A stretch of DNA of 64,000 bases, taken from the NCBI GenBank assembly GCA_965205535.1, contig CBDBHH010000005.1:434001-498000 (forward strand). Reading direction: 5' to 3'. Source of the DNA: UBA8079 sp965205535 (lineage in GTDB: Bacteria > Pseudomonadota > Alphaproteobacteria > UBA6615). Shown one piece after another: positions 26,588 through 35,338 of this stretch. The notes under the pieces are model-generated. The model was given only the letters and a program-made list of their open reading frames with translations. It was not told the DNA's origin and did no database searches. Within the stretch, counting starts at the first letter, position 1; each line of letters opens with the position of its first letter. The position numbers were made by a program, and so were the translations under genes.

Positions 26588-27536
26588 CGCGCGATGACCT
26601 CGGCGTCAGGAGCCCGTGGATGCCGCCGCGCGCGAACAGCACGACCAAAACGAGGAACGGCCCGAAGATGATGTGCCAGTGGATCGTCCAGGTGGACAGG
26701 ATCTCCGACAGCATCAGGAAGACGAAGGCCCCCGTGACCGGGCCGAAAATGGTGGACATGCCGCCCAGCACGACCATGAAGATCAGCTCGCCCGAGCGCG
26801 GCCAGTTCATCATGTCGGGCGACACGAAACGCTCGAAGTTCGCCTGCAGCAGCCCGGCGATACCGCACATCACCCCGGCGATGACAAAGGCGATCAGGCG
26901 GTAGCGGTAGGTCGACACACCGACCGCCAGGACGCGCGTGTCGTTGGACTTCGCCGCCCGCATGACCACCCCGAAGCGGGAATGGATGAGCTTCCAGCTG
27001 ATGAACACGCTCGCCAGGAGGACGGCGAAGATCGTGTAGTACATGGTCAGCTTGTCGTTCAGGTCGAAGAAGCTGAGGCCGAAGTCGCTGCGCGCGAGAA
27101 TGTTCAGCCCGTCGTCGCTGCCGTAGCGTTCCGCGCTGACGCTCAGGAAGAAGATCATCTGGGCCAGCGCCAGGGTGATCATGATGAAATACACGCCGCG
27201 GGTGCGCAGGCTGATCGCACCGAAGATGAGCGAGATCAGGGCGCAGGCGCCGATCGCCACGGGCCACTGGATCCACGCACTGGTGATGCCGTGGAAGGCG
27301 AGGATACCGATCGTGTAGCCGCCGATCCCCAGATAGACCGCATGGCCGAAGCTGATCATGCCGCCATAGCCCATGATCAGGTTGAGGCTGACCGCCGCGA
27401 TCGCCCAGATCATGATCCGCGCGAAGACAATCACATAGAAGGGCTCGCCGAGTGCGGGCGCCAGGAACGGCACGACCGCGCACAGGCCGATCACGATCAC
27501 CGTCAGGATACTCGCCGGGTTTTTCAGATCCGCCAT
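26580..27536 (-). CDS. livM: Branched-chain amino acid/aromatic acid ABC transporter permease (LivM type)
   Basis: A 318-residue membrane protein with the LivM pattern: MGYGGMISFGHAVYLGIGGY near the start, LRTRGVYFIMITLALAQM, and AVGVSTYRYRLIAFVIAGVM as the cytoplasmic coupling loop. It forms the channel with the LivH-type permease. It starts five bases after the livH-like stop and overlaps the livG-like start by 8 bases, a compact operon. Confidence 0.9.
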   Translation of the reverse strand: MADLKNPASILTVIVIGLCAVVPFLAPALGEPFYVIVFARIMIWAIAAVSLNLIMGYGGMISFGHAVYLGIGGYTIGILAFHGITSAWIQWPVAIGACALISLIFGAISLRTRGVYFIMITLALAQMIFFLSVSAERYGSDDGLNILARSDFGLSFFDLNDKLTMYYTIFAVLLASVFISWKLIHSRFGVVMRAAKSNDTRVLAVGVSTYRYRLIAFVIAGVMCGIAGLLQANFERFVSPDMMNWPRSGELIFMVVLGGMSTIFGPVTGAFVFLMLSEILSTWTIHWHIIFGPFLVLVVLFARGGIHGLLTPRSSRDE

Positions 27537-27541
27537 GGCGC

Positions 27542-28465
27542 CTATCCTGCGCCCTTGGGCGGAAACAGGCCCTGGGGCCGGAAGAACAGGATCGCGGCCA
27601 TCAGGATGTAGATCATCATCGACGACAGGGCCGGACCGGCGGACTCCGCCGCGTTCTCGGGCAGGAACAGCAGCAGGAACACATCGAGGAAGGACCGCCC
27701 CATCGTGTCGATCACGCCGGTGACGATCGAGGCGATGAAGGCGCCGCGGATCGAGCCGATACCGCCGATCACGATGACCACGAAGGCGAGGATCAGCACG
27801 TCCTCACCCATGCCGATCTGGGCGGCGGTGATGGGCGTGATGATCAGGCCCGCAAGTCCCGCCAGCACGGCGCCGATGCCGAAGACGATCGAGAACAGCA
27901 GCGGGATGTTGACGCCCAGCGCACCGGCCATGGTGCGGTTCGACGCGCCGGCGCGGATCAGCATGCCGATCCGGGTCCTGGCGACCAGCACATAGAGCCC
28001 CAGCGCCACCAGCAGGCCGACGACGATGATCACGATCCGATAGACCGGATAGGTGATGGCCCCCAGTGCGACCGAGCCGTCGAGGAAGGCCGGGAGGGGC
28101 ACGATGAGGCCTTCCGGGCCCCAGATCAGGCGGGTCGCCTCGTTGAAGAACAGAATCAGCCCGAAGGTGGCGAGCACATGGTCGAGGTGATCACGCGGAT
28201 AGAGCGTCCGCAGGGTCGTCATCTCCACGAGGATGCCGATGATCAGCATGGCCGGGATCATCAGGATCACGCCGATGACGAAGGAGCCGGTAACCAGGGC
28301 GATGGTGCCGCCGACGAAGGCGCCGATCATGAACATCGACCCGTGGGCCAGGTTCACCAGGTCCATGATGCCGAATACAAGCGTCAGCCCCGCCGCCATC
28401 AGGAACAGGATGATCCCGAGCTGAAACCCGTTCAGAAATTGTTCAATGAGGAGGACGTAGTCCAT
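27542..28465 (-). CDS. livH: Branched-chain amino acid/aromatic acid ABC transporter permease (LivH type)
   Basis: A 307-residue permease beginning LIEQFLNGFQLGIILFLMAAGLTL..., with FGIMDLVNLAHGSMFMIGA, the typical LivH first-helix region, and RAGASNRTMAGALGVNI in the coupling loop. It is separated from the upstream substrate-binding gene by a 164-base gap holding a large inverted repeat, so it may be expressed at a lower level than the binding protein. Confidence 0.9.
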   Translation of the reverse strand: MDYVLLIEQFLNGFQLGIILFLMAAGLTLVFGIMDLVNLAHGSMFMIGAFVGGTIALVTGSFVIGVILMIPAMLIIGILVEMTTLRTLYPRDHLDHVLATFGLILFFNEATRLIWGPEGLIVPLPAFLDGSVALGAITYPVYRIVIIVVGLLVALGLYVLVARTRIGMLIRAGASNRTMAGALGVNIPLLFSIVFGIGAVLAGLAGLIITPITAAQIGMGEDVLILAFVVIVIGGIGSIRGAFIASIVTGVIDTMGRSFLDVFLLLFLPENAAESAGPALSSMMIYILMAAILFFRPQGLFPPKGAG

Positions 28466-28493
28466 CGGCGTATGGCCTGGGCAACTAAGGAAA

Positions 28494-28615
28494 CCCTCTC
28501 CTCCTGGGAGGAGAGGGTGGCGAGCGTCAGCGAGACGGGTGAGGTGGGATTTATGCTCCGAGGTTCCGGCAAACCCACCTCACCCCGGCCCTCTCCTCCC
28601 CAAGGGAGGAGAGGG
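28494..28615. repeat. Nested inverted repeat between binding-protein and permease genes
   Basis: Three pairings are seen. Hairpin 28494-28517 has 11-base arms (CCCTCTCCTCC/GGAGGAGAGGG) around two bases. Hairpin 28589-28615 has 12-base arms around three bases. Between them, GGGTGAGGTGGG (28537-28548) pairs with CCCACCTCACCC (28574-28585). Elements of this kind (CTCTCC...GGAGAGGGTGGCGAGCG) are widespread in proteobacterial intergenic regions. The position suggests attenuation or mRNA processing in the operon. Confidence 0.8.
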
Positions 28616-28629
28616 TGAGGTTCGTGTGC

Positions 28630-29802
28630 CTACATCTTGCACTGGCTGGCATACGGATCCTGATGGTTCGTCAGGACCGTCTTGCCCACCGCCGTTGTCC
28701 AGTTGCCGTCGGCATCCTTGACCACGGTACGCTCGTAGAAGTTCTGGATGGGGAAATGATTGTTGCCGAAGGTGAAGTCACCCCGGATCGAATCGAAGTC
28801 CGCCTTCTTGAGCGCAGCGCGCATGCCGTCGATGTTGCCGATATCTCCGCTGACCGCCTCGACGCCGGACTTGATGAACATGATCGAGTCATAGCTCTGC
28901 GCGGCATAGAAGGACGGGTATCGGCCGTACTTCTTGCGGAAGTCCCCGACGAACTTCTTGTTCGCCGCATTGTCGAGATCGGGTGCCCAGAACTGGGTCA
29001 TCTTGGTGCCGAGCACGGTCTCCATGCCCGCCTTCTGGAACAGCGGCAGGCTGATCGAATCCAGCGTGTAGACCGAGTAGAGCGGCACCTGGCCTTCGAG
29101 CCCGGCCTGCTGATACTGCTTGATGAAGGCCGGTCCGGCCGGTCCCGGGTAGAAGGTGAAGACCCCGTCCGGCTTGGCCGCCTTGACCTTGGAAAGCTCG
29201 GCCGACCAGTCCCGCTGGGACGGCCAGACGGTCATGTCCTTGCCGACGACCTTGCCCTTGAAGGTGCGTTCGACGCCCGCAACCATGTTCTGGCCCGCGG
29301 CATAGTTCGGGGCTACCAGGTAGAGAGACTCGACGCCCTGCTGGTTGAGCAACTCGCCGAGTGCCATCGGGGTCTGATCGTTCTGCCATGCGATGTTGAA
29401 GAAGTTCGCATTGCATTGCGCACCGGCCAGCGGCGACGGGCCGGCATTGGCACTGATCAGGATCTTGTTCGCATTGAGCACGACCGGAGCCGAGGCCAGC
29501 AAAACGTTCGACCAGATGTAACCGGCGACGATGTCCACATCATCGCGCAGCACGAGGCGCTCGGTGGCCTGCTTGCCCTTCTGCGAATTGAACTCATCGT
29601 CGGCGTAGACGATCTCGACATCCTCGCCGGCCATCTTGCCGCCGATATGTTCCATCGCCAGTTCGACAGCGTCGCGCATGTCCTTGCCAATCACCGCCAC
29701 GGGGGTGGTCAGCGTGGTCACGAAACCGATCTTGATATCCGCGGCGGCAGGCGACGCCAGAAGCGTCAGGGCCGCGGCTGTTCCCAGTAATTTCTTGAGC
29801 AT
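28630..29802 (-). CDS. ABC transporter substrate-binding protein (LivK/aromatic acid type)
   Basis: A 390-residue periplasmic binding protein with a Sec signal (MLKKLLGTAAALTLLASPAAA) cut before DIKIGFV. The type I fold is clear: KIGFVTTLTTPVAVIGKDM, DVDIVAGYIWSNV, ISANAGPSPLAG. ATG 29802 is chosen because GGAGG lies 8 bases upstream; a TTG two codons earlier is less likely. It heads the five-gene transport operon. Related proteins bind benzoate-type acids or branched-chain amino acids. The nearby benzoate genes favour an aromatic ligand. Confidence 0.87.
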   Translation of the reverse strand: MLKKLLGTAAALTLLASPAAADIKIGFVTTLTTPVAVIGKDMRDAVELAMEHIGGKMAGEDVEIVYADDEFNSQKGKQATERLVLRDDVDIVAGYIWSNVLLASAPVVLNANKILISANAGPSPLAGAQCNANFFNIAWQNDQTPMALGELLNQQGVESLYLVAPNYAAGQNMVAGVERTFKGKVVGKDMTVWPSQRDWSAELSKVKAAKPDGVFTFYPGPAGPAFIKQYQQAGLEGQVPLYSVYTLDSISLPLFQKAGMETVLGTKMTQFWAPDLDNAANKKFVGDFRKKYGRYPSFYAAQSYDSIMFIKSGVEAVSGDIGNIDGMRAALKKADFDSIRGDFTFGNNHFPIQNFYERTVVKDADGNWTTAVGKTVLTNHQDPYASQCKM

Positions 29803-29910
29803 TTTCAACTCCTCCCTAGAGATTTTCCCTATGGGACCATATCGCCAGACCGATGGAAAGCGCCGTGCGCGTACATCTTTCGGGGGAGCCCTGGAATCGC
29901 AGGAATGTGA

Positions 29911-30306
29911 TCAGGGCAGAACGGCGGTCGCCTCGATCTCGACCCTAGCCCGATCTTCCACCAGTGCCGTCACCTCGACGACCGACATGGCAGGAAAATG
30001 ACGGCCCATGACCGACCGATAGAAGCCGCCAACCCCTTTGGGATTCTCCAGATAGGCCTGCTTGTCGGTGACGAACCAGGTCAGCCGCGTGATGTGTTCG
30101 GGCAAGCCACCCGCCTCGGCCAGGACCGCGCGCACATTCTCGAGCGCCTGGCCGACCTGGGCGGCAAAATCATCGGTCTCGAAGTGGCCCGTCTCGGGGT
30201 TCCAGCCGATCTGGCCGCCGACAAACACCAGGCGGCCCGTCGCCGCCATGCCGTTGGAATAACCTTTGGGTGGTACCCAGCCCGCGGGTTGCAGAATTTC
30301 GATCAT
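29911..30306 (-). CDS. RidA family protein (YjgF/YER057c/UK114)
   Basis: A 131-residue protein. LVFVGGQIGWNPETG and ALENVRAVLAEAGG, then FPAMSVVEVTALVEDRARVEIEATAV, match the family; the Arg that binds the substrate carboxylate in canonical RidA is in ARVEIEA. RidA proteins hydrolyse reactive enamine/imine intermediates, and several subgroups lie in aromatic degradation clusters (for example 2-aminomuconate deaminase). It is divergent from the SDR-MarR operon, sharing an AT-rich palindrome. Confidence 0.85.
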   Translation of the reverse strand: MIEILQPAGWVPPKGYSNGMAATGRLVFVGGQIGWNPETGHFETDDFAAQVGQALENVRAVLAEAGGLPEHITRLTWFVTDKQAYLENPKGVGGFYRSVMGRHFPAMSVVEVTALVEDRARVEIEATAVLP

Positions 30307-30329
30307 CGCTTTGATATTTCACCTCTATA

Positions 30330-30347
30330 TATTTTAATCTTAAAATA
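30330..30347. promoter_or_regulatory. AT-rich palindrome, candidate MarR-type operator
   Basis: TATTTTAA-TC-TTAAAATA: perfect 8-base arms in the 79-base gap between the divergent RidA and SDR genes. The region is strikingly AT-rich for this genome. The SDR operon encodes a MarR-family regulator as its second gene; such proteins usually bind palindromes of 16-20 bases in their own promoter. I infer autoregulation, and possibly control of ridA. Confidence 0.55.
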
Positions 30348-30385
30348 ATAATGGCGTTGCGGACAAGTACAGAAAGACATTCGAG

Positions 30386-31174
30386 ATGGCAAAACCCGCT
30401 CCCCTGAACGAGAAACTGGCGATCGTCACCGGCGGCGGGCGCGGGATCGGCCGGGCAATCGCCTTTGCACTGGCCGCGCGCGGCGCCGACCTCGTCCTGC
30501 TGGGCCGGACCGAGCGCAACGTCAAGACCACAGCCGTCGACATCCGCAACAAGTCGGGCGCAACGATCCACGCCCGCACCCTCGATGTGACGGACGGCGA
30601 CGCGGTGGTGCAGGCATTCTCGGGCCTGATCGACGAGCTGGGGCCGCCGGCGGTCCTGGTCAACAACGCCGGGGGCGCCGAGAGCGCGCCCTTTACCGCA
30701 CTCGACCGCAGCAACTGGGACGCCACGCTCGCCGTGAACCTGACAAGTGTCTACGCCTGCACCCATGCCGTCCTGCCCGCGATGCTCGAGGCCGGATACG
30801 GGCGGATCATCAACATCGCGTCGACCGCGGGGCTGGAGGGCTATCCCTATGTGGCCGCCTATTGCGCGGCCAAACACGGGGTGGTCGGCCTGACCCGGTC
30901 GCTGGCGCTCGAAGTCGAACGCAAGGGGATCACGGTCAACGCCGTGTGCCCCGGCTACACCGACACCGAGATGCTGCAGGCGGCCATCCGCAAGATCGCC
31001 GCGACCACCGGCCGGTCGGAGGCCGATGCCCGCGACGAACTCGCCGCCGGGAACGCCGGGGGCCGGCTGGTCCAGCCGGACGAAGTCGCGGAGATGGTCG
31101 CGGCCCTGTGCGGCCCCGCGGCGAACAGCGTGACAGGACAGGCGATCGAGATCACCGGGGCGGACGACGGCTGA
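30386..31174 (+). CDS. SDR family oxidoreductase
   Basis: A 262-residue short-chain dehydrogenase. The cofactor motif is TGGGRGIG (TGxxxGxG), NNAGG follows, and the catalytic Ser/Tyr/Lys lie in INIASTAGLEGYPYVAAYCAAK (YCAAK, i.e. YxxxK). GRTERN after beta2 suggests NADPH. Similar proteins act as 3-hydroxyacyl-CoA dehydrogenases or reductases in CoA-dependent degradation. The stop overlaps the MarR start, so it is the first gene of the SDR-MarR-OYE operon. Substrate unknown. Confidence 0.87.
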   Translation: MAKPAPLNEKLAIVTGGGRGIGRAIAFALAARGADLVLLGRTERNVKTTAVDIRNKSGATIHARTLDVTDGDAVVQAFSGLIDELGPPAVLVNNAGGAESAPFTALDRSNWDATLAVNLTSVYACTHAVLPAMLEAGYGRIINIASTAGLEGYPYVAAYCAAKHGVVGLTRSLALEVERKGITVNAVCPGYTDTEMLQAAIRKIAATTGRSEADARDELAAGNAGGRLVQPDEVAEMVAALCGPAANSVTGQAIEITGADDG

Positions 31175-31668
31175 TGCCCGACAGCGTTCCACGAGGTGAT
31201 CTCGAGACCGGCCTGACGGCCGACGACCGGCTCGACCTGCGAACATGGCTGCGCCTGATGACCTGCACCAACATGATCGAGGGTGAGGTCCGCGCACGGC
31301 TGCACAGCCAGTTCGACATCTCGATCGCCCGCTTCGACGTGCTTGCCCAGCTCGACCGGGCGAATGATGGCCTCGGCATGGGCGAACTGTCGCGCCGCCT
31401 GATGGTCACCAACGGCAACGTCACGTCATTGATAGACCGGCTGGTCGAGGAGAACATGGTCACCCGCCGCCCGGACCCGAATGACCGGCGCGCACAGATC
31501 ATCGAGCTCACACCCGGCGGCAAGCGAGGCTTTGCAAGGATGTCGACGGCTCATGCCGACTGGATCAGCGCGCTTTTTGACGGCGTCGACCGGAAGAACC
31601 TCGAAGTGCTTTATCGCAATCTCGCCCAGCTCAAGACGTCGCTCACAGCCACGAACGGGAGCGACTGA
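31174..31668 (+). CDS. MarR family transcriptional regulator
   Basis: A 164-residue winged-helix protein. SQFDISIARFDVLAQL, MGELSRRLMVTNGNVTSLIDRL (recognition helix) and NMVTRRPDPNDRRAQIIELT (wing) are the MarR signature. Related alphaproteobacterial regulators respond to aryl-CoA or aromatic acids. ATG 31174 overlaps the SDR stop (ATGA-like TGATG), and the gene is followed two bases later by the flavin oxidoreductase. Likely a repressor of its own operon through the palindrome at 30330-30347. Confidence 0.9.
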   Translation: MPDSVPRGDLETGLTADDRLDLRTWLRLMTCTNMIEGEVRARLHSQFDISIARFDVLAQLDRANDGLGMGELSRRLMVTNGNVTSLIDRLVEENMVTRRPDPNDRRAQIIELTPGGKRGFARMSTAHADWISALFDGVDRKNLEVLYRNLAQLKTSLTATNGSD

Positions 31669-31670
31669 CC

Positions 31671-33131
31671 ATGTGGCGCCCGCCCGAACGCATGCGATGG
31701 GAACCGGATCCCGGCGTGTGGCCGGACGCGGCCGAGGCCGCCGACGCCCGGCTGTTCCAGCCCATAGATCTCGGCCCGACCCAGCTCGAATCCCGCACAT
31801 GGGTGCCCGCCATGGTGCCTTGGCGCGCCACCGGCGAAGGCGAAGTTACCGACAATGTCCTCGACTGGTACGGCCGCTTCGCGCGCGGGCGCCCCGGGGC
31901 GATCGTCGTCGAGGCGACGGGCATCCGGGATATTCCTTCCGGCCCGCTGTTGCGGATCGGCGATGACCGCTACATCCCCGGCCTGACCAGGCTCGCCGAG
32001 ATCGTGCACCGGGAGAGTGGCGGCCACACCCGGCTGTTTATCCAGCTGATCGATTTTCTCGCCGTACGCCGGCGGCCCGACCCGGCGAAATATTTCGAGC
32101 GTTTCCTGCAGATCACCGAACGGCATCGTGACGCACTGGACGCAAGGGACTGGCCCGAAGAGACGATCCGCGCCCATCTGGCGCGCCTGCCCGAGGACGA
32201 ACTCACCGACGTCCTCTCCCCAAGCGAGCTTGAATCCCTGCACATGGGCTACCGCGAGCGGGTGACGGACACGGACCTGCCGCAGATCGCCGAACTGCCC
32301 GCCGTGCTGCCGGGGCTGTTCGGCGACGCCGCGCGGCGTGCCCGGGACGCCGGTTTTGACGGGGTCGAGCTGCACTATGCCCACGCCTACACCATGGCGT
32401 CGTTCCTCTCTGCCCTGAACACCCGCGACGACGGCTATGGCGGACCGCGCGAGAACCGCGCCCGGCTGCCGCTTGAGGTCTATGACGCCGTGCGCGCGGC
32501 CGTGGGCGACGACTATGTGGTCGGCACGCGGTTTCTCGCCGAAGACTGCATCGACGGCGGCAACGAGGTGGAAGATGCCGCGTATTTCGGCGCGGCCTTC
32601 GCGAAAGCAGGCTTCGATGTGCTGTCGCTCTCACGCGGTGGCAAGTTCGAGGACGCCAAGCGCCCGGCGATCGGCCAGGCGGCTTACCCCTATACGGGCC
32701 CGAGCGGCTACGAGTGCATGCCCCAATATATCTCCGACGCGCGCGGGCCCTTTGGCCGCAACATCGAGCCCGTCGCGGCAATCCGCCGGTCGGTGCGCGA
32801 CGCGGGCTGCGACACGCCGGTGGTCCTGACCGGCGGCATCCACGGCTTCCGACAGGCCGAGGGGATATTGCAGTTGGACCAGGCCGACATCATCGGCTTT
32901 GCGCGCCAGAGCCTCGCCGACCCGGACTGGTTCCGGAAGGTGCGCGGCGGCCATGGCGACGCGGTCCGGGTGTGCGAATACACGAACTACTGCGAGGCGC
33001 TGGACCAGAAGCATGTGCCCGTCACCTGCCAGCTCTGGGACCGGAAAGACATGGACCAGCCCGGCATCGCCAAGACCGAAGACGGCAAGCGGCGGCTGGT
33101 CGCGCCCGAATGGGAGCCCGGCAACGACTAG
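31671..33131 (+). CDS. NADH:flavin oxidoreductase / old yellow enzyme family
   Basis: A 486-residue FMN-dependent TIM-barrel protein. GFDGVELHYAHAYTMASFLS and RDDGYGGPRENRARLPLEV are the OYE signature, with the usual active-site His-X-X-His replaced by HYAH in the first segment. VVLTGGIHGFRQAEGIL and IIGFARQSLADPDW form the phosphate-binding end. No C-terminal iron-sulfur/FAD domain as in dienoyl-CoA reductase is present. The family reduces alpha,beta-unsaturated carbonyls. Here it probably acts with the SDR on an acyl-CoA or cyclic enone, substrate unknown. Its stop overlaps the convergent gene's stop by three bases. Confidence 0.87.
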   Translation: MWRPPERMRWEPDPGVWPDAAEAADARLFQPIDLGPTQLESRTWVPAMVPWRATGEGEVTDNVLDWYGRFARGRPGAIVVEATGIRDIPSGPLLRIGDDRYIPGLTRLAEIVHRESGGHTRLFIQLIDFLAVRRRPDPAKYFERFLQITERHRDALDARDWPEETIRAHLARLPEDELTDVLSPSELESLHMGYRERVTDTDLPQIAELPAVLPGLFGDAARRARDAGFDGVELHYAHAYTMASFLSALNTRDDGYGGPRENRARLPLEVYDAVRAAVGDDYVVGTRFLAEDCIDGGNEVEDAAYFGAAFAKAGFDVLSLSRGGKFEDAKRPAIGQAAYPYTGPSGYECMPQYISDARGPFGRNIEPVAAIRRSVRDAGCDTPVVLTGGIHGFRQAEGILQLDQADIIGFARQSLADPDWFRKVRGGHGDAVRVCEYTNYCEALDQKHVPVTCQLWDRKDMDQPGIAKTEDGKRRLVAPEWEPGND

Positions 33132-35227
33132 CGGGTAAAGCTGCCACCCTCCGCCACGAGCCGTTCCAGCAGCGGTGACGGGGCCCAGAGCTTCCCATGG
33201 TCGGTCTCGAAGGCCTTTATCTGGTCGAGGATCTCGCCCAGCCCGATTTCATCGGCCATATACATGATACCGCCGCGCCAGCGCGGAAAGGCAAAGCCGT
33301 AAAGCCACATGACGTCGATGTCCGAGGCCCGCGCCGCGATCCCTTCGTCGAGAATCTTGGCCCCCTCGTTGATCGCCGCATACAGGCAGCGCGCGCGGAT
33401 CTCATCATCGGAGATATCCCGGCGCGTGATGCCCTGTTCTTTTGCCACGGCCGCCGCGATCCCCTCGACCTCCGGGTCGGGCTGGGGTCGCCGGTCGCCG
33501 TCTTCGTAGATGTACCAGCCCTGCCCGGCCTTGATGCCGAACCGGCCCAGCTCGCACATCCGGTCGGCCAGATGCATGTAGCGCGCATCGGGGTCATGTT
33601 GGTCTGCCAGGGACTGGCGCATCCGCCAGCTCACATCGAGGCCCGACAGGTCGCTCACCGCGAGCGGGCCCATGGGCATGCCCAGATCGGTCAGGACCTT
33701 GTCCACCTGGGACGGCGCGGCGCCCTCCTCGACAAGGAACGTCGCCTCGCGGACCAGGGGCAGGCGCGAGCGGTTGGCCACAAAGCCGTGACACACGCCG
33801 GCCAGCACGCCGACCTTGCCCGTGCGCTTGGCCAGCGCCATGCCCGTGGCGATCGCGTCGGGCGCGGCCTTCGCCGGGCGCACCACCTCGAGCATGCGCA
33901 TCACGTTGGCGGGTGCGAAATAATGCAGGCCGATGATGTCTTCCGGCCGCGACGTGGCGGCGGCGATGGCATCGATGTCCATATAGGAGGTGTTGGTGGC
34001 GAGGATCGCGCCGGACTTGGCGGTTTTCTCCAGGGTGCCGAAGATCTGCTTCTTCACGTCCATATCCTCGAACGCGACCTCGATCACGAGGTCGGCGTCC
34101 GACAGGGCCCCGTAGTCCACCGCGCCGGAAATGCGCCCGAGACGTTCGTCTTTCGTGGCCGCGTCGATCCGCCCCCGCGCCACCATGGCCTCGTAGAGCT
34201 TGGCGATCTCGGCCAAAGCCATATCCAGCGCCTCCTCGCCCATCTCGACAATGGTCACGGGCAGGCCCGAATCTGCCAGGCTGATGGCGATGCCCCGGCC
34301 CATGGTCCCCGCGCCGATCACACCTGCTGTCTGGATGTCGCGCGGTGCCACGTCCTTGCCGATATCGGGAATCTTCGCCGCCTCGCGTTCGGCGAAGAAC
34401 GCATAACGCAGGGCCGCCGACTGGGCGATGGTCTTACAGGCCTCGAAGCGCACCCGGTCCGCCGCCACGGCGTCTTCGTAGGGCATGCGCAGCCCGTCGA
34501 CGACGCTCTCGATCGCCTGGTGGGGTGAGTCCTGTCCGCGAAACCTGCGGTTGGCGAGGTCACGATACTTGTCGAGGGTCTCGGCATGTTCTTCGGGCGA
34601 ACCTATCCCGTCGCGCGGTTCGCTGGAAATTCTGCGCGGTGTGCCGTCAGACAGGATTTTCTCGGCAAAAGCGATGGCCCCGTCGCGCAGATCGCCCTCG
34701 ATGATCTCGTCGATGATCCCGTACTCTAGCGCCTTGGCGGCCCCGATAGGCTTTCCAAGGACGATCAGTTCCAGCGCATGGTCCAGCCCGGCCACCCGCG
34801 GCAGGCGCTGGGTCCCGGCGGCACCGGGGAAAATCCCGAGATTGACCTCGGGCAAGCCCACCCGCGCGCCTGGCGACGCCACACGGAAATGACAGCCCAG
34901 CGTGAGTTCCAGTCCGCCGCCGAGCGCCGTGCCGTGAATCGCGGCGACGACGGGTTTTTCCACGTCGTCGAGCCGGTCGGTCACGGCCATCAGATGGGGA
35001 TCGCGTGCGGGCTGGTCGAATTCGCGGATATCCGCACCGGCCGGAAACGTCCGCCCCGCGCCGATCAGCACGATGGCGTCGGCAGCTGCGTCGGCGACCG
35101 CACGCTCCATGCCGGCGACAATGCCTTCGCGTACGGCATGGCCGAGCGCGTTGACCGGCGGATTGTCGATGGTCAGGACGGCGACCCGCCCGGCGATCTC
35201 ATAGGCAACAACTTCACTCATTTCCAT
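33128..35227 (-). CDS. Crotonase / 3-hydroxyacyl-CoA dehydrogenase fusion (FadB/FadJ-like)
   Basis: A 699-residue bifunctional enzyme for two steps of beta-oxidation. Residues 1-190 form an enoyl-CoA hydratase fold (AGRTFPAGADIREF, IHGTALGGGLELTLGCHFR, with PEVNLGIFPGAAGTQRLPR carrying the catalytic Glu). The middle holds the NAD-binding fold (GVIGAGTMGRGIA) and ATNTSYMD, HYFAPANVMRMLEVV. The C-terminal dehydrogenase domain is duplicated. It resembles 45983..48112 throughout. The proteins nearby are MaoC, an ACAD10/11-like kinase and an acyl-CoA synthetase, so a branched or hydroxylated acid is a likely substrate. Confidence 0.92.
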   Translation of the reverse strand: MEMSEVVAYEIAGRVAVLTIDNPPVNALGHAVREGIVAGMERAVADAAADAIVLIGAGRTFPAGADIREFDQPARDPHLMAVTDRLDDVEKPVVAAIHGTALGGGLELTLGCHFRVASPGARVGLPEVNLGIFPGAAGTQRLPRVAGLDHALELIVLGKPIGAAKALEYGIIDEIIEGDLRDGAIAFAEKILSDGTPRRISSEPRDGIGSPEEHAETLDKYRDLANRRFRGQDSPHQAIESVVDGLRMPYEDAVAADRVRFEACKTIAQSAALRYAFFAEREAAKIPDIGKDVAPRDIQTAGVIGAGTMGRGIAISLADSGLPVTIVEMGEEALDMALAEIAKLYEAMVARGRIDAATKDERLGRISGAVDYGALSDADLVIEVAFEDMDVKKQIFGTLEKTAKSGAILATNTSYMDIDAIAAATSRPEDIIGLHYFAPANVMRMLEVVRPAKAAPDAIATGMALAKRTGKVGVLAGVCHGFVANRSRLPLVREATFLVEEGAAPSQVDKVLTDLGMPMGPLAVSDLSGLDVSWRMRQSLADQHDPDARYMHLADRMCELGRFGIKAGQGWYIYEDGDRRPQPDPEVEGIAAAVAKEQGITRRDISDDEIRARCLYAAINEGAKILDEGIAARASDIDVMWLYGFAFPRWRGGIMYMADEIGLGEILDQIKAFETDHGKLWAPSPLLERLVAEGGSFTR

Positions 35228-35338
35228 CCCCTGATTCCCGCATACGTCTGTGCTAATTCTGTGGTCTAATTTCGGTGTAGACGGCAGCGGCCAACATGAT
35301 GCGCAGACCCGCGCGGCCGGTCAAACGGAGCAGAAAAA

